A stretch of 54,000 nucleotides of DNA. It comes from JAGQRJ01 sp041402045. Lineage in GTDB: Bacteria > Planctomycetota > J058. The stretch is taken from contig JAWKSZ010000058.1 in NCBI GenBank assembly GCA_041402045.1, positions 1 to 54,000 on the forward strand, written 5' to 3'. Positions 33,125-45,000 of this stretch are shown piece by piece; position 1 is the first letter of the stretch, and each line of letters starts with the position of its first letter. The position numbers and the translations under genes are program-made. The notes beneath the pieces were generated by a model that did not search any database, was not told the DNA's origin, and was given only the letters and a program-made list of their open reading frames with translations.

Positions 33125-35302
33125 ATGCCAGGGCCTTGGCAGGTGAAACGCCTGTTCCTACGGTGGGTGCGCTGGGGCCAGGGGGTGAACGTGCACCGAG
33201 GGCGACTGATCGGCGGCGCAGTGGCGGTGGTGGGCGCGGCGACCGCGCTCCTCGTCTCGAGCGGGGTGGTGGCGAGCCTCGAGCGCCCCGACGCGCCGCC
33301 CCCTGGCGCGCGCGCGCGTCGGGGGGACGAGCCCACGCCGGCTCCCCGCGACGCCCGCGGGGTCGACGCGGCCCTCCCGGAGCTCGAGCCGAGCCCGACC
33401 CCCGACCTCGCCAACGCCACCCCAGACGAAGCGCTCGTGCCGGAGCCGGAGCGCGAGCCCGCTCGGCCCGAGCGCGCCTTCGAGCTGGCTTACGAGGGCA
33501 ACAACCTCCTGGTCTTGGACCGCGGGCGCCCGGTCGAGGGCGTCGAGGTCCGGCTCTACGACCCCCGGCTCGTGGGGGGGGCGCCCGTGGAGGTCGCGGT
33601 CAGCGACGCCCAGGGCCTCGTCCGCTTCGCGCACGAGGAGGGCGCCGTGCGCGTGATCGAGGGCCCCCCGCCGCGCTTCGTGAGCCCCGGCGAGGCCGGC
33701 GCCTTCGACCTGAGCGACCCCGCCGAGTACCCCCTCGAGGGGCAGGTCGTGGGCCCCGAGGGCGAGCCCGTGGCGGACGCCGCGGTGAGCCTGAGCTACG
33801 GCGCGTTCGCGCTCTCCGCAGCCCGCAGCGACGGGAGCGGGCGCTTCGTGCTCTCCGCCCCGGGCAGCGACGGGACCCTGGTGGTCGCGGCCGAGGGCTA
33901 CCAGCCTGCGCGGCTGGGGCTCGACCTCCTGCGCAAGCAGGCCGGCGTGGTGCGCCTGCTGCGCGGCGAGCGCGGGGCGCTGGGGGGCACGGTGGTCGAC
34001 GACGCCGAGCGCCCCCTGGCGGGGGTCCTGGTGCGCGCCACCAGCGGGACCGGGGCGTTCCTGCTCTGCGAGACCGACAGCTTCGGGCGCTTCGGGTTCG
34101 AGCACCTCCCGGCCGGGCCGATCGTGCTCCAGGTCCACCGGGGCGAGCTGGTGCCGGTGACGCAGCAGACCGCCGAGGTGCGGGCGCGGGACGTGACCGA
34201 GGTGCTGGTCCGGGTGCGGGCGCGCGGGGTGCTGGCGCTGCGCGTGCACGGCAACGGGCAGGCCTTGCCCGACGTGGACGTGCGCCTGCGCGCGGCGGGG
34301 GTCACCCGCTTCGGGAACTTCGAGGCCGACGCCAGCAACCAGACCGGGCGCAGCGACGCCGAGGGCTGGGTGCGGTTCGAGGTGCCTCCCGGGGGCTACC
34401 ACCTGCGGGTCGCCGTCGACGGCGAGGACCACCTCGCGAGCGGGGCGGTGGAGGCCGGCGTGACGACCGAGCTGGAGCTGGACGTGCTCGATCGGCGCAG
34501 CCTGAGCGTGCACGTGACGGACCCCCAGGGGAACCCCGTGCCGGGGGTGTTCATGGACGTCTCGCTCCCGGGGATCGACTGGTCGGGCATGCCCAGCACG
34601 CGCACCGACGCGCAGGGGGTCGGGCGCTTCGAGCAGCTCCCCCACGGCCTGGCCGAGGTGCACCTCGGCCGCGGCGGGCTGTGGCGCATGGCGCGCAGCG
34701 CCGGCGAGCGGGTCGACTTCGTGTGGACCGAAGGCCAGCAGCTCCGGCTCCAGGGTCGCGTGCTCGGCGGGGGAGGGCGACTGCTGGCCCTCACGGTGCG
34801 TCCGGACGTGGCGCGAATGCACGCGCTCGAGGCGCCGGGGGGCGACCTGGACGCGACCCTCGACGTGCCGGCGGGCCCGCAGAGCGTGCTGCTCGTGCCG
34901 GCGGACCAGGGGCTGGCGCCGGTGCTCCTGGGCGCCGTCCCGAGCACCGGGGAGCTGAGCGGGTTCGAGGTCAGCTTCCCCCGGGCGGGGATCGTGCGCG
35001 GTCGGCTGCAGGTCGCCGGGCACCCCACCGCGGGGCGGGTGGTCCTGGGCGGGGTGTGGGGCGCGGCCCAGGAGGCGCGGGTGCAGTGGAGCACCGGCAC
35101 CGACCACGACTCCTGGATCACGGTCAACGAGTGGGCCCAGGCCAGCGGGCCCGACGGCGTGTTCGCCCTCGGCGGCCTGGCGCCGGGGACCCACGCGCTG
35201 GAGCTGAGCGCGATCGGCGCGCGGCCGCGCTCGCTGACGGTCGAGGTGGCCGCGGACGGCGCGGTCGACCTCGGCGCGCTGGAGCTCGAGCCCGCGGAGT
35301 GA
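33125..35302 (+). CDS. Membrane-anchored protein with carboxypeptidase-regulatory-like repeats
   Basis: A 725-aa protein. One N-terminal membrane segment (LIGGAVAVVGAATALLVSSG) is followed by a Pro/Glu-rich linker and about six Ig-like carboxypeptidase-regulatory modules, visible as repeated G-x-V-x-D/G-x-x-G-x-P-V-x-x-A-x-V and D-x-x-G-R-F-x-x-x-x-L-P-x-G words (PEGEPVADAAVSLSYG, TDSFGRFGFEHLPAG, TDPQGNPVPGVFMDV). These folds act as spacers or adhesion domains outside the cell. The ATG at 33125 lacks a clear ribosome site; GTG 33185 would start just before the membrane segment and may be the true start. No enzyme domain seen. Confidence 0.8.
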   Translation: MPGPWQVKRLFLRWVRWGQGVNVHRGRLIGGAVAVVGAATALLVSSGVVASLERPDAPPPGARARRGDEPTPAPRDARGVDAALPELEPSPTPDLANATPDEALVPEPEREPARPERAFELAYEGNNLLVLDRGRPVEGVEVRLYDPRLVGGAPVEVAVSDAQGLVRFAHEEGAVRVIEGPPPRFVSPGEAGAFDLSDPAEYPLEGQVVGPEGEPVADAAVSLSYGAFALSAARSDGSGRFVLSAPGSDGTLVVAAEGYQPARLGLDLLRKQAGVVRLLRGERGALGGTVVDDAERPLAGVLVRATSGTGAFLLCETDSFGRFGFEHLPAGPIVLQVHRGELVPVTQQTAEVRARDVTEVLVRVRARGVLALRVHGNGQALPDVDVRLRAAGVTRFGNFEADASNQTGRSDAEGWVRFEVPPGGYHLRVAVDGEDHLASGAVEAGVTTELELDVLDRRSLSVHVTDPQGNPVPGVFMDVSLPGIDWSGMPSTRTDAQGVGRFEQLPHGLAEVHLGRGGLWRMARSAGERVDFVWTEGQQLRLQGRVLGGGGRLLALTVRPDVARMHALEAPGGDLDATLDVPAGPQSVLLVPADQGLAPVLLGAVPSTGELSGFEVSFPRAGIVRGRLQVAGHPTAGRVVLGGVWGAAQEARVQWSTGTDHDSWITVNEWAQASGPDGVFALGGLAPGTHALELSAIGARPRSLTVEVAADGAVDLGALELEPAE

Positions 35303-35381
35303 TCCTGCCCGCGCAGGGGGCGACGCTGTCCCCGCGGACGAGTAGGCTAGGGCGCTGGATCTCTGGCCGCGGGAAGGGCGC

Positions 35382-36053
35382 ATGACCGACACCAAGCTCC
35401 AAACCCTGAAGCAGAGGTGGGAAGCCAGCGGCGCGATCGAAGACGAGGCCGCCTGGCTGCGCGAGCGCGCCATGCGCGGCGCGTTGAGCCTCGAGCGCCT
35501 CGGCCTGGCCGGGGAGTGCGGGCACCCCGCGGCGCGCATGGCCCTCGGGCTCTCGGACGCGCAGCTCACGGCCACCGCCTGGCTGGACACGGTGTGCGCC
35601 CGCGGGGTCGAGGTGTGCACGCGGCTCGCGGTCGCCGCCGCCGGCGGGGCGATCGGACGCTTCGAGGCGGGACCGGTCAAGCAGGCGATCAAGCGCGCGG
35701 TCGACGACCTCGAGTTCTACCTCTACGGGACCCCGGGCGAGTCCCAGGTCCTGCCCAAGCCGATCCCCTGCCCCGACGGGCTGCAGGAGCCCAAGGACGA
35801 CGGCTGGGAGGCCGTGGGCAGCGCCGCCGAGCGCGGCTGGTGCTTGTGGCGCTGCGCGGTGCTGGCGCGGCAGGCGTTGACGGTCGAGGGGAGCATGGAC
35901 GACGTGCACGCCAAGAAGGCGGTGCGCATGGCGACGCTCTCGCTCCCGGCGGACACCCCGCGCCCGCGCGCGGCCCAGGTCCTGCGCGGGGTGCGCGCGT
36001 CGCTCCTGGAGTACGCCCTGGGCTACACCCCCAAGCCGGCGAAGCCCAAGTAG
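35382..36053 (+). CDS. Hypothetical protein, paralogue of the 9832-10482 product
   Basis: A 223-aa helical protein with ATG 35382 after GGAAGGGCGC. The first 55 residues (KLQTLKQRWEASGAIEDEAA, LERLGLAGECGHPAARMALG) align by eye with the protein at 9832-10482; both continue with Ala-rich helices and a stretch rich in aromatic/Cys residues (here RGWCLWRCAVLARQAL). No known domain recognised. A TAGGCT box lies 34 bp upstream. It is convergent with nth, 1 bp apart. The paralogous pair suggests a lineage-specific family of unknown role. Confidence 0.65.
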   Translation: MTDTKLQTLKQRWEASGAIEDEAAWLRERAMRGALSLERLGLAGECGHPAARMALGLSDAQLTATAWLDTVCARGVEVCTRLAVAAAGGAIGRFEAGPVKQAIKRAVDDLEFYLYGTPGESQVLPKPIPCPDGLQEPKDDGWEAVGSAAERGWCLWRCAVLARQALTVEGSMDDVHAKKAVRMATLSLPADTPRPRAAQVLRGVRASLLEYALGYTPKPAKPK

Positions 36054-36054
36054 C

Positions 36055-36759
36055 TCAGCGCTTCTTCGCGGTCGGCTTCTTCGCGGTCGGCTTCTTCTTG
36101 CTCGCGGGGAGCTTGAGCGCCTCCTCGCGAATCCGGGCCTTGGTGGCGGCCCAGCCGCAGATCGGGCACTCGGCGAGGTCGTGGCCGCGGGCCGGGCAGT
36201 GCTCGCGCCCGAAGTAAATGATCTGCAGGTGCAGCAGGTTCCAGCTCGACTCGGGGAAGGTCTGCTTCAGGTCGCGCTCGGTGACCTCGACGTTCTTCCC
36301 GCTGCTCAGGCCCCAGCGCGCGGCCAGGCGGTGAATGTGCGTGTCGACGGGGAACGCCGGGACGCCGAAGGCCTGGGCCATGACGACCGAGGCGGTCTTG
36401 TGCCCCACCCCCGGCAGCGCCTCGAGCTCGTCGAAGGTCCGCGGCACCTTACCGCCGTGGCGCTCGACGAGGAGCTCGCTCAGGCGCTTGAGGTTCTTGG
36501 CCTTGGTCGGGGCGAGCCCGATCTCGCGGATCAGCTCGCGGATCTGCTCCACCTCGAGGGCGGCCATGGCCTGCGGGGTCGGGGCGCGCTCGAACAGCGC
36601 CGGGGTGACCTGGTTCACCTTCTTGTCGGTGGTCTGTGCGCTGAGGAGCACCGCCACCAGCAGCGTGAACGGGTCACGGTGGTCCAGCGGGATCGGGGTG
36701 GTGGGGTAGAGCTCGTTCAGGATCGCTTGGATCCGCTGGGCCTTGTCCGCGCGGTTCAC
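36055..36759 (-). CDS. nth: Endonuclease III (DNA glycosylase/AP lyase) with atypical Fe-S motif
   Basis: Base-excision repair enzyme for oxidised pyrimidines, 234 aa. The helix-hairpin-helix LEALPGVGHKTASVV carries catalytic Lys121, and Asp139 in FPVDTHIHRLA completes the active site. LLSAQTTDKKVNQ is the conserved N-terminal helix. The C-terminal cluster motif, normally C-x6-C-x2-C-x5-C, reads C188-x9-C198-x2-C201 and then GWAATK with no fourth Cys, so a standard [4Fe-4S] cluster may be absent or use another ligand. The C-terminus has a Lys-rich tail with a repeated PTAKK word. Divergent from sucA. Confidence 0.93.
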   Translation of the reverse strand: MNRADKAQRIQAILNELYPTTPIPLDHRDPFTLLVAVLLSAQTTDKKVNQVTPALFERAPTPQAMAALEVEQIRELIREIGLAPTKAKNLKRLSELLVERHGGKVPRTFDELEALPGVGHKTASVVMAQAFGVPAFPVDTHIHRLAARWGLSSGKNVEVTERDLKQTFPESSWNLLHLQIIYFGREHCPARGHDLAECPICGWAATKARIREEALKLPASKKKPTAKKPTAKKR

Positions 36760-36831
36760 CGGGCCTCCTCGGGCGGGAGCCTACCCCGTCCCACCCACAC
36801 TCCGGGCCTGGGGCGAACCCGCCCCAGGCGC

Positions 36832-36837
36832 TAGACT
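36832..36837 (+). promoter_or_regulatory. Candidate -10 box upstream of sucA
   Basis: TAGACT, 17 bp downstream of TGGGGC (36809-36814), a weak -35 match, and 45 bp before the sucA start. The nth-sucA gap is 123 bp and must hold both divergent promoters. Confidence 0.35.
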
Positions 36838-36882
36838 CTCGGCCCGGGGAGGCTTGCCCAGCCCCGGCGTCTGGAGGTCCAC

Positions 36883-39677
<2,795 letters not shown>

Positions 39678-39681
<4 letters not shown>

Positions 39682-40640
39682 GCCCGCTCCGCGCCACCCT
39701 GTGCCTCGTGCTCTGCGCGGCGCCGGCCCTGGCCGACGACCCGGCCTGGGTCGCGGGCTGGCTGGAGGCGAGCCTGCCCCCGCGCAGCCCCGACGCCGAG
39801 CACCGTCAGGTGTTCCTCGAGCGGGGCGAGCTGCCCGCGAGCTGGGCGAGCTCTCGCGTGCGCACCCTGCGCCTCGAGGTCGTCGCGGCGGAGACGGGGG
39901 AGCCGCTGCCGGAGGTCCTGCTCTCGAGCTGGCAAGGCCGGCAGCAGGGCTTCACCGACGCCGAGGGGGCCCTGGGCCCCGGCCCCTGGTACGTGGGCGC
40001 CGACGGGGCGGCCTTCGTGCAGGCCAGCGCCCCCGGGCGCCGCTCGTCGGCCGGGTGGGTGCGCCTCGACGCCCCGGTCGTGCGCCTGGCCCTGGCCCGG
40101 GACACGCGCCGCCGCGTCGAGCTCCAGGTCCAGGACCCCAGCGGCGCCCCGGCGCCGGCCACGACCTGGGTCCTCCAGGCCGCGGAGCCGGCGGTCCCTG
40201 CGGCCCCCGAGGGCACGACGCTCCTGCGCTACGAGCCCGACCCGCCCCGCGGGCGCAGCGGCCCCGACGGCAAGGTCCTGCTCCGGGTCCAGGGTGAGGC
40301 CAGCCTGCGCCTGAGCCTGCCCAACACCGGCGCCTTCGCGGGGCCGGTCCCGCCGGCGTCGGGGCCCTGGCAGGTGGCCCTCGACCCCGAGGTGGGCGAG
40401 GTCGTGGCCGGCGTGGTCCAGGCCCCCGACGGCAGCCCGCTCCCGGCCTCGACCCTCGCGGACGCCCGCAGCGGCGCCACCCTCGTGGCCGACGCCGCCG
40501 GGCGCTTCCGCTTCACGAACTGCCTGCCCGGGCTCTACTGCTTCGTGGTGCTCGGGCCCGACGCGGAAGAGGCGACCGACGTGACCGCGTTCAGCTACCC
40601 GGGTCAGCCCCGGGAGGCTCTGGTCGTCGTCGCGCGGTAG
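39678..40640 (+). CDS. Exported protein with carboxypeptidase-regulatory-like domains
   Basis: A 320-aa protein whose GTG start overlaps the sucA stop. Signal peptide VSPLRATLCLVLCAAPALAD is followed by Ig-like regulatory modules (VVAAETGEPLPEVLLSSW, VVQAPDGSPLPASTLADA, AAGRFRFTNCLPGLYCFVVL) similar in type to the protein at 33125-35302. No catalytic domain is visible. Why it is coupled to a cytosolic TCA enzyme is not apparent. It ends 2 bp from the convergent serine hydrolase. Confidence 0.75.
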
Positions 40641-40642
40641 CG

Positions 40643-42030
40643 CTACGGCCGGCGCAGGACCTCGAGCAGGTCGGCCACGAACTGCTCCTGGTCCCAGCTC
40701 ACCCGGTTGCGGGTCAGGCCCAGGCGCACCACGACGAGCTCCTCCGACGGGATCATGGTCACGAGCTGCCGGTCGTGGCCGGCGGCGTGGATCGTGTCCG
40801 GGGGGAGCTCGGCGCCGGAGCCGTCGTCCTCGAGCTTCAGCCACAGGTGCCCGCCGTAGCGCCCGTTCGAGTGCTCGGCGGCCTGGGTGCACCACTGGAC
40901 CCAGCCCTCGGGCAAGATCCGCTGGCCGTCCCACACCCCGTCCTGGACCCAGAGCAGGCCGAAGCGCGCCCAGTCCCGGGGGGTGGCCCAGCCCAGGGAC
41001 GAGCCCACGAAGTGCCCGGCGGAGTCGAGCTCGATCAGCGCGCTGCGCATGCCGAGGGGCTCGAACAAGGCGTCGTGGGGCAGGCGGTAGTAGGCGGCGT
41101 CCCCCAGCACCTGGCGCAGCGCGCGGCAGATCACGTTGGTCGTCCCGCTGGAGTAGCTCCAGTGGGTGCCCGGCGGGTGGGCCAGGGAGCTTCGCGAAGC
41201 CGCCGGCGTCGCGCTCGCGGGCCAGCATGGTCGTGACGTCGGTCAGCGGCGAGTAGTCCTCGCGGGTGCGAGCGCTCATGTGCGGGCGCTGCTCGAGGGT
41301 GATCGCGGCCCGGGGGTCGTCGGGGGTCTGCCACTCCGGGACCGGGAGCGGGCGCTCGAGCTCGAGGCGCCCCTCGCGGATCAGGGCCCCGACCAGGGCC
41401 GCGGTCACGGTCTTGGTCATGGACCAGCCGAGCTGGGAGCATGTCCGGGGTGAACCCGGGCGCGTAGCGCTCGCCCACGATCCGCCCCCGCCACCGACGA
41501 GCCCCCGCGTGCGGCGCGGCGGCAGCCCCGCGGGCTCGGTCATGGCCTCGTCCAGGAGCGCGTCGAGGGCCGCGCGTCGCTCGCGCGCCGCGAGGAGCAG
41601 GTCGACGTCGACCGCCTCGCCTTGGGGCCAAGGCGCGCTGGGGTCCGCAGGGGGGACCTACGACGGGCGGGGGGGGGACGTCCTGCAGCTCGCCGACCAC
41701 GATCGTGGTCCCCAGGCCGCGGCGCCAGACCACCCGGGCCGCGTCGACCCCCGCGAAGGTCGCGGAGGCCTGCTCGCTGCCCTCGTCCACCGTGGAGCGG
41801 CACAGGCGCAGGAGGAAGGAGAGCTCCGCGGGGTCGAGGTCCTCGGCCAGCACGTCCTCGGACGCGCGGCCCGAGACGAACACCCCGGAGGCCAGGACCT
41901 TGGCCTGATACGCCGCGCCCATGGGGGCCAGCCGGGCCAGGAACACGAGCACCAGGATCGCCAGGCTCAGGGCGAGCACGACCCCGCAGCCCAGGCAGCG
42001 CGTCCAGCGGCGACGGCGGGGGGCGGTCAT
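40643..42030 (-). pseudogene. Membrane-anchored serine hydrolase (beta-lactamase fold), broken by about five indels
   Basis: ATG 42030 overlaps the kinase stop (ATGA). The start region encodes a membrane anchor (LALSLAILVLVFLARLAP). Across frames the beta-lactamase/6-aminohexanoate-hydrolase-like family is clear: GRIVGERYAPGFTPD, GWSMTK (S-x-x-K nucleophile), WQTPDDPRAAITLEQ, REDYSPLTDVTTM, HPPGTHWSYSSGTTN (Tyr motif), then an intact stretch to the stop including LGWATPRDWARFGLLWVQ and HAAGHDRQLV. Frame changes lie near 41655 (nine-G run), 41505, 41443 and 41185 plus one or two more. Decay and sequence error are both possible; conserved sequence between breaks favours error. Confidence 0.75.
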
Positions 42031-45000
42031 CGCTGGCTCGCCTCCTGGAAGCGCGCGCGGACCGCGCGCCGGGCGGGGTGCGCGAAGTAGGTCGCGCGCA
42101 GGTCGGGGGGCAGCAGGTCGTGGATCCCGCGCAGCACGTGCATCGCCGCCAACAGGTCCTCGAGCTCGCCGTCGGCGTCCTCCTGGGCGCGGCGGGCGCG
42201 CGCCCGCGCCCACGCCGCGCGCCAGGCGAGCTCGCGCATCGTGCGCCGCTCGGCGCGCTCGAGCGCCCGGCCCGCGGCGCCCTCGGCCCGCACGGCCGCC
42301 TTGGGGTCCGGCTCCAGCAGCAGCAGCTCGGCCCGCGTCAGCTCCGCCCGCGCCTCCTGCAGCACGCTCTTGACCCCGGTCTCCAGCGCGTCGAAGCGCT
42401 CGAGGGCCGCCAGGGCCGCAGGCGACGCCTGGGCCTCGGACGCCGCCAGCTCGGCCTCGAGCAGCAGGCACTCGGCCTGGTGGGGGACGTTGCCGATCGC
42501 GACGCTGATCGCCTGCGCCTCGACGAGCAGCTCGAGGGCCTGGGCCGGGTTGGGCTCGCGGGCCGCGAGCACCGCGGTCTCGAGGGCCTGGAGCTCGACC
42601 CACCCCGCGCCCAGGCTCCGCGCGCGCTCGCGCACGTCGAGGGCCTCGGCCAGCGCGCGCTCGGCGTCCCCGACCTCGCGCCACAGCGCGGCCTCGTTGA
42701 GCCGGGTCAGCACCGCGCCGATCTGGCTCTCGAGCTGGTCGAAGCCGTAGCGCGCCAGGGCGTAGCCCTCGAGCGCCGCGGCGTAGTGTCCGCAGGCGCG
42801 GTCGAGGTGCGCCAGGTTCGCGCGGGTGAAGGCCACGCCCTCGGGGTCGCCCGCGGCGTCCAGGAGCCCGGCGCGCCGGAGGTAGTGCTCGCGCAGCTCC
42901 GCCGGGCGGTCGGCGCGCTCGAAGCCCGCCTCCAGGATCGAGCGCGTGACCCAGGGGCCGCTGGCGTCGCCCAGGAGCGCCTGCTCGGTCTCGGAGAGCG
43001 CGGCGGGGTGCAGCCGCTCGCCGGTCTGCCCCGCCAGGCGCCCCGAGACCTCGAGCCCGTCGCGGAGCCAGCGGGTGGCGGTCGCGCTCTGACCGAGGAA
43101 GTGCGTGGCGTGGTAGAGCGACTCGCACACCTGCACGACCTCGCTCCAGGCCCGGGCCTCGCTCAGCGCGGCGTGCGCCGCCTCTCCGTCCTCGCGCGCG
43201 CCCTGGTAGTTCGCGCGCCAGAGCCGGACCGAGGCGCGCTCGGCCAACGCCCGCGCGCGCTCGAGCGCGGCGCTCGCGGAGACCGCGCGCTCGATCGCCT
43301 TCTCGGCCGCGTAGAACAGCCCCGCGTCCTTGAGCAGCCGCGCCCGGATCCGGAGCACCTCCGGCTCTGCGGGCTCCGGGGCCAGGAGCGCGAGCCCCAG
43401 GCTGCGCCGGCCGGTCGCCGCCAGCGCCTCGGCGCAGGTCGCCCGCGCGCGCGGGTCGGCGGCGAAGGCGTCGGGGTCGAGCTCCCGCGCCTGCACGAAG
43501 CGCGCGCAGGCGCGGCGCCACTCGCCGCGGGCGGCCGCGGCCTGGCCGGCCTGACAGGCCTGGGCGTAGGCCCTGGCCGGCTGCCCCGCGCCGGCGTAGT
43601 AGTGGCAGAGGGTCTCGGCGCGGTCGCTCTCGGAGCCCGCGTCCCCGGCGACGGGGTGCCGCGACTCGACGAGCTGCGCCGCCCGGGCGAACAGCCCGCG
43701 CACGACCTCGGCCCCGAGCACGGCCTGGGTCGCGTCGCGCAGCGGGGGGTGCTCGACGCTGACCCGCGGCTGGGGCCCGGGGAGCGCCTCGACCAGCCCG
43801 CGGCGCTTGAGGTCCACCAGCGCCGGCTCGGCCCGGGGCGGCGGCAGGTCGGCGACGAGGGAGGCGAAGGGGACCCCGCAGGGCCCCGGGGTCACCGAGA
43901 GCGCGCCCAGCAGCCGCGCCGCGTCGGGGCCCAGGCGCTCGACCCGCTCGCGGCACAGACCCTCGAGGGAGGTGGCGGGCAGGCCCCGGTCCCAGTCCTC
44001 GCGCAGGGTCACCCGGCCCTCGGCGCTCTTGACCGCGCCGGTCTCGGCCAGGGCGCGCAGCGCGTCCTCGACGAAGCGCGGGTTGCCTCCGCTGATCCCC
44101 CACAGGCGCTCGACCAGGGGCTCCGGCGGCTCCGCCGCGAGCAAGCTGCCCACGAGCTCGCGGGTCGCGCCCGCGCTGAGGTTCCCCAGCGAGAGGTCCA
44201 GCACGTGGGGCGAGTCGAGCAGGTCCTCCCCGTGGGCGGGGTCGACGCCGACCACGAGCAGGAACGGGAGCGCGGGGCCGGCGGCCAGGGCGCGCACGAG
44301 CTCCCAGGTGCCCTCGTCGGCGCGGTGCAGGTCGTCGAGCGCCAGCGCGCAGGGCCCCGCCGCGGCGAGCTCGGACAGGAGGGCGCAGCTCGCGGCGGTG
44401 GTCCGCACCCGGGGCGGGAGCTCCGCGTCCCCGTGCTCGCGCGCCCAGGCCTCGAGGTCGAGGGCGCCGCCCTCGTCGTGGCGCGCGAGCTCGGCGCCGC
44501 GCCCGGCCCGGCGCAGGAGCTCGCCCAGGGCGCGCCGGAAGGGGCCGGAGTGCGCGTCGTCGACCTCGGGCCGCGCCGCGAGGAAGGGCACCCCCGCGAG
44601 CTGACCGCTGACCCGCAGCTCGGCCAGGAACCGGCTCTTGCCGACACCGGGCTCGCCGCGCACCAGCAGGATCCAGGGGCCGTCGTCGGGCTGCCCCCCG
44701 GCGCGCAGCGGGCCCAGCCGCGTCTCCGCCAGGCGCAGGGCCTCGTCGCGGCCGACGAAGCGCCCGCCGCGCAGCGCGCTGCGCCGCGTCTCGGGGGTCT
44801 CCGGGGCGAGGTCGAGGCCCAGCGCCTCGTTCAGCGCGCGGAGGGTCGCCCGCGCCGTGGGGTAGCGCTCCGCGGGGTCCTTCTCCAGCAGGCGCTGGAT
44901 CACCGCCTCGAGCTCCGGCGGCACGGCGTCCACGCCCCAGAAGGCGAAGGACGGGGCGGGCTCGCTGGCGTGGGCGCGCAGCATGTGCATGACGTCGGGT

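Noticed and set aside
41669..41677. Nine-G run as a phase-variation switch
   Set aside because: Several other frame breaks exist in the same gene, so changing this run alone would not restore the product.
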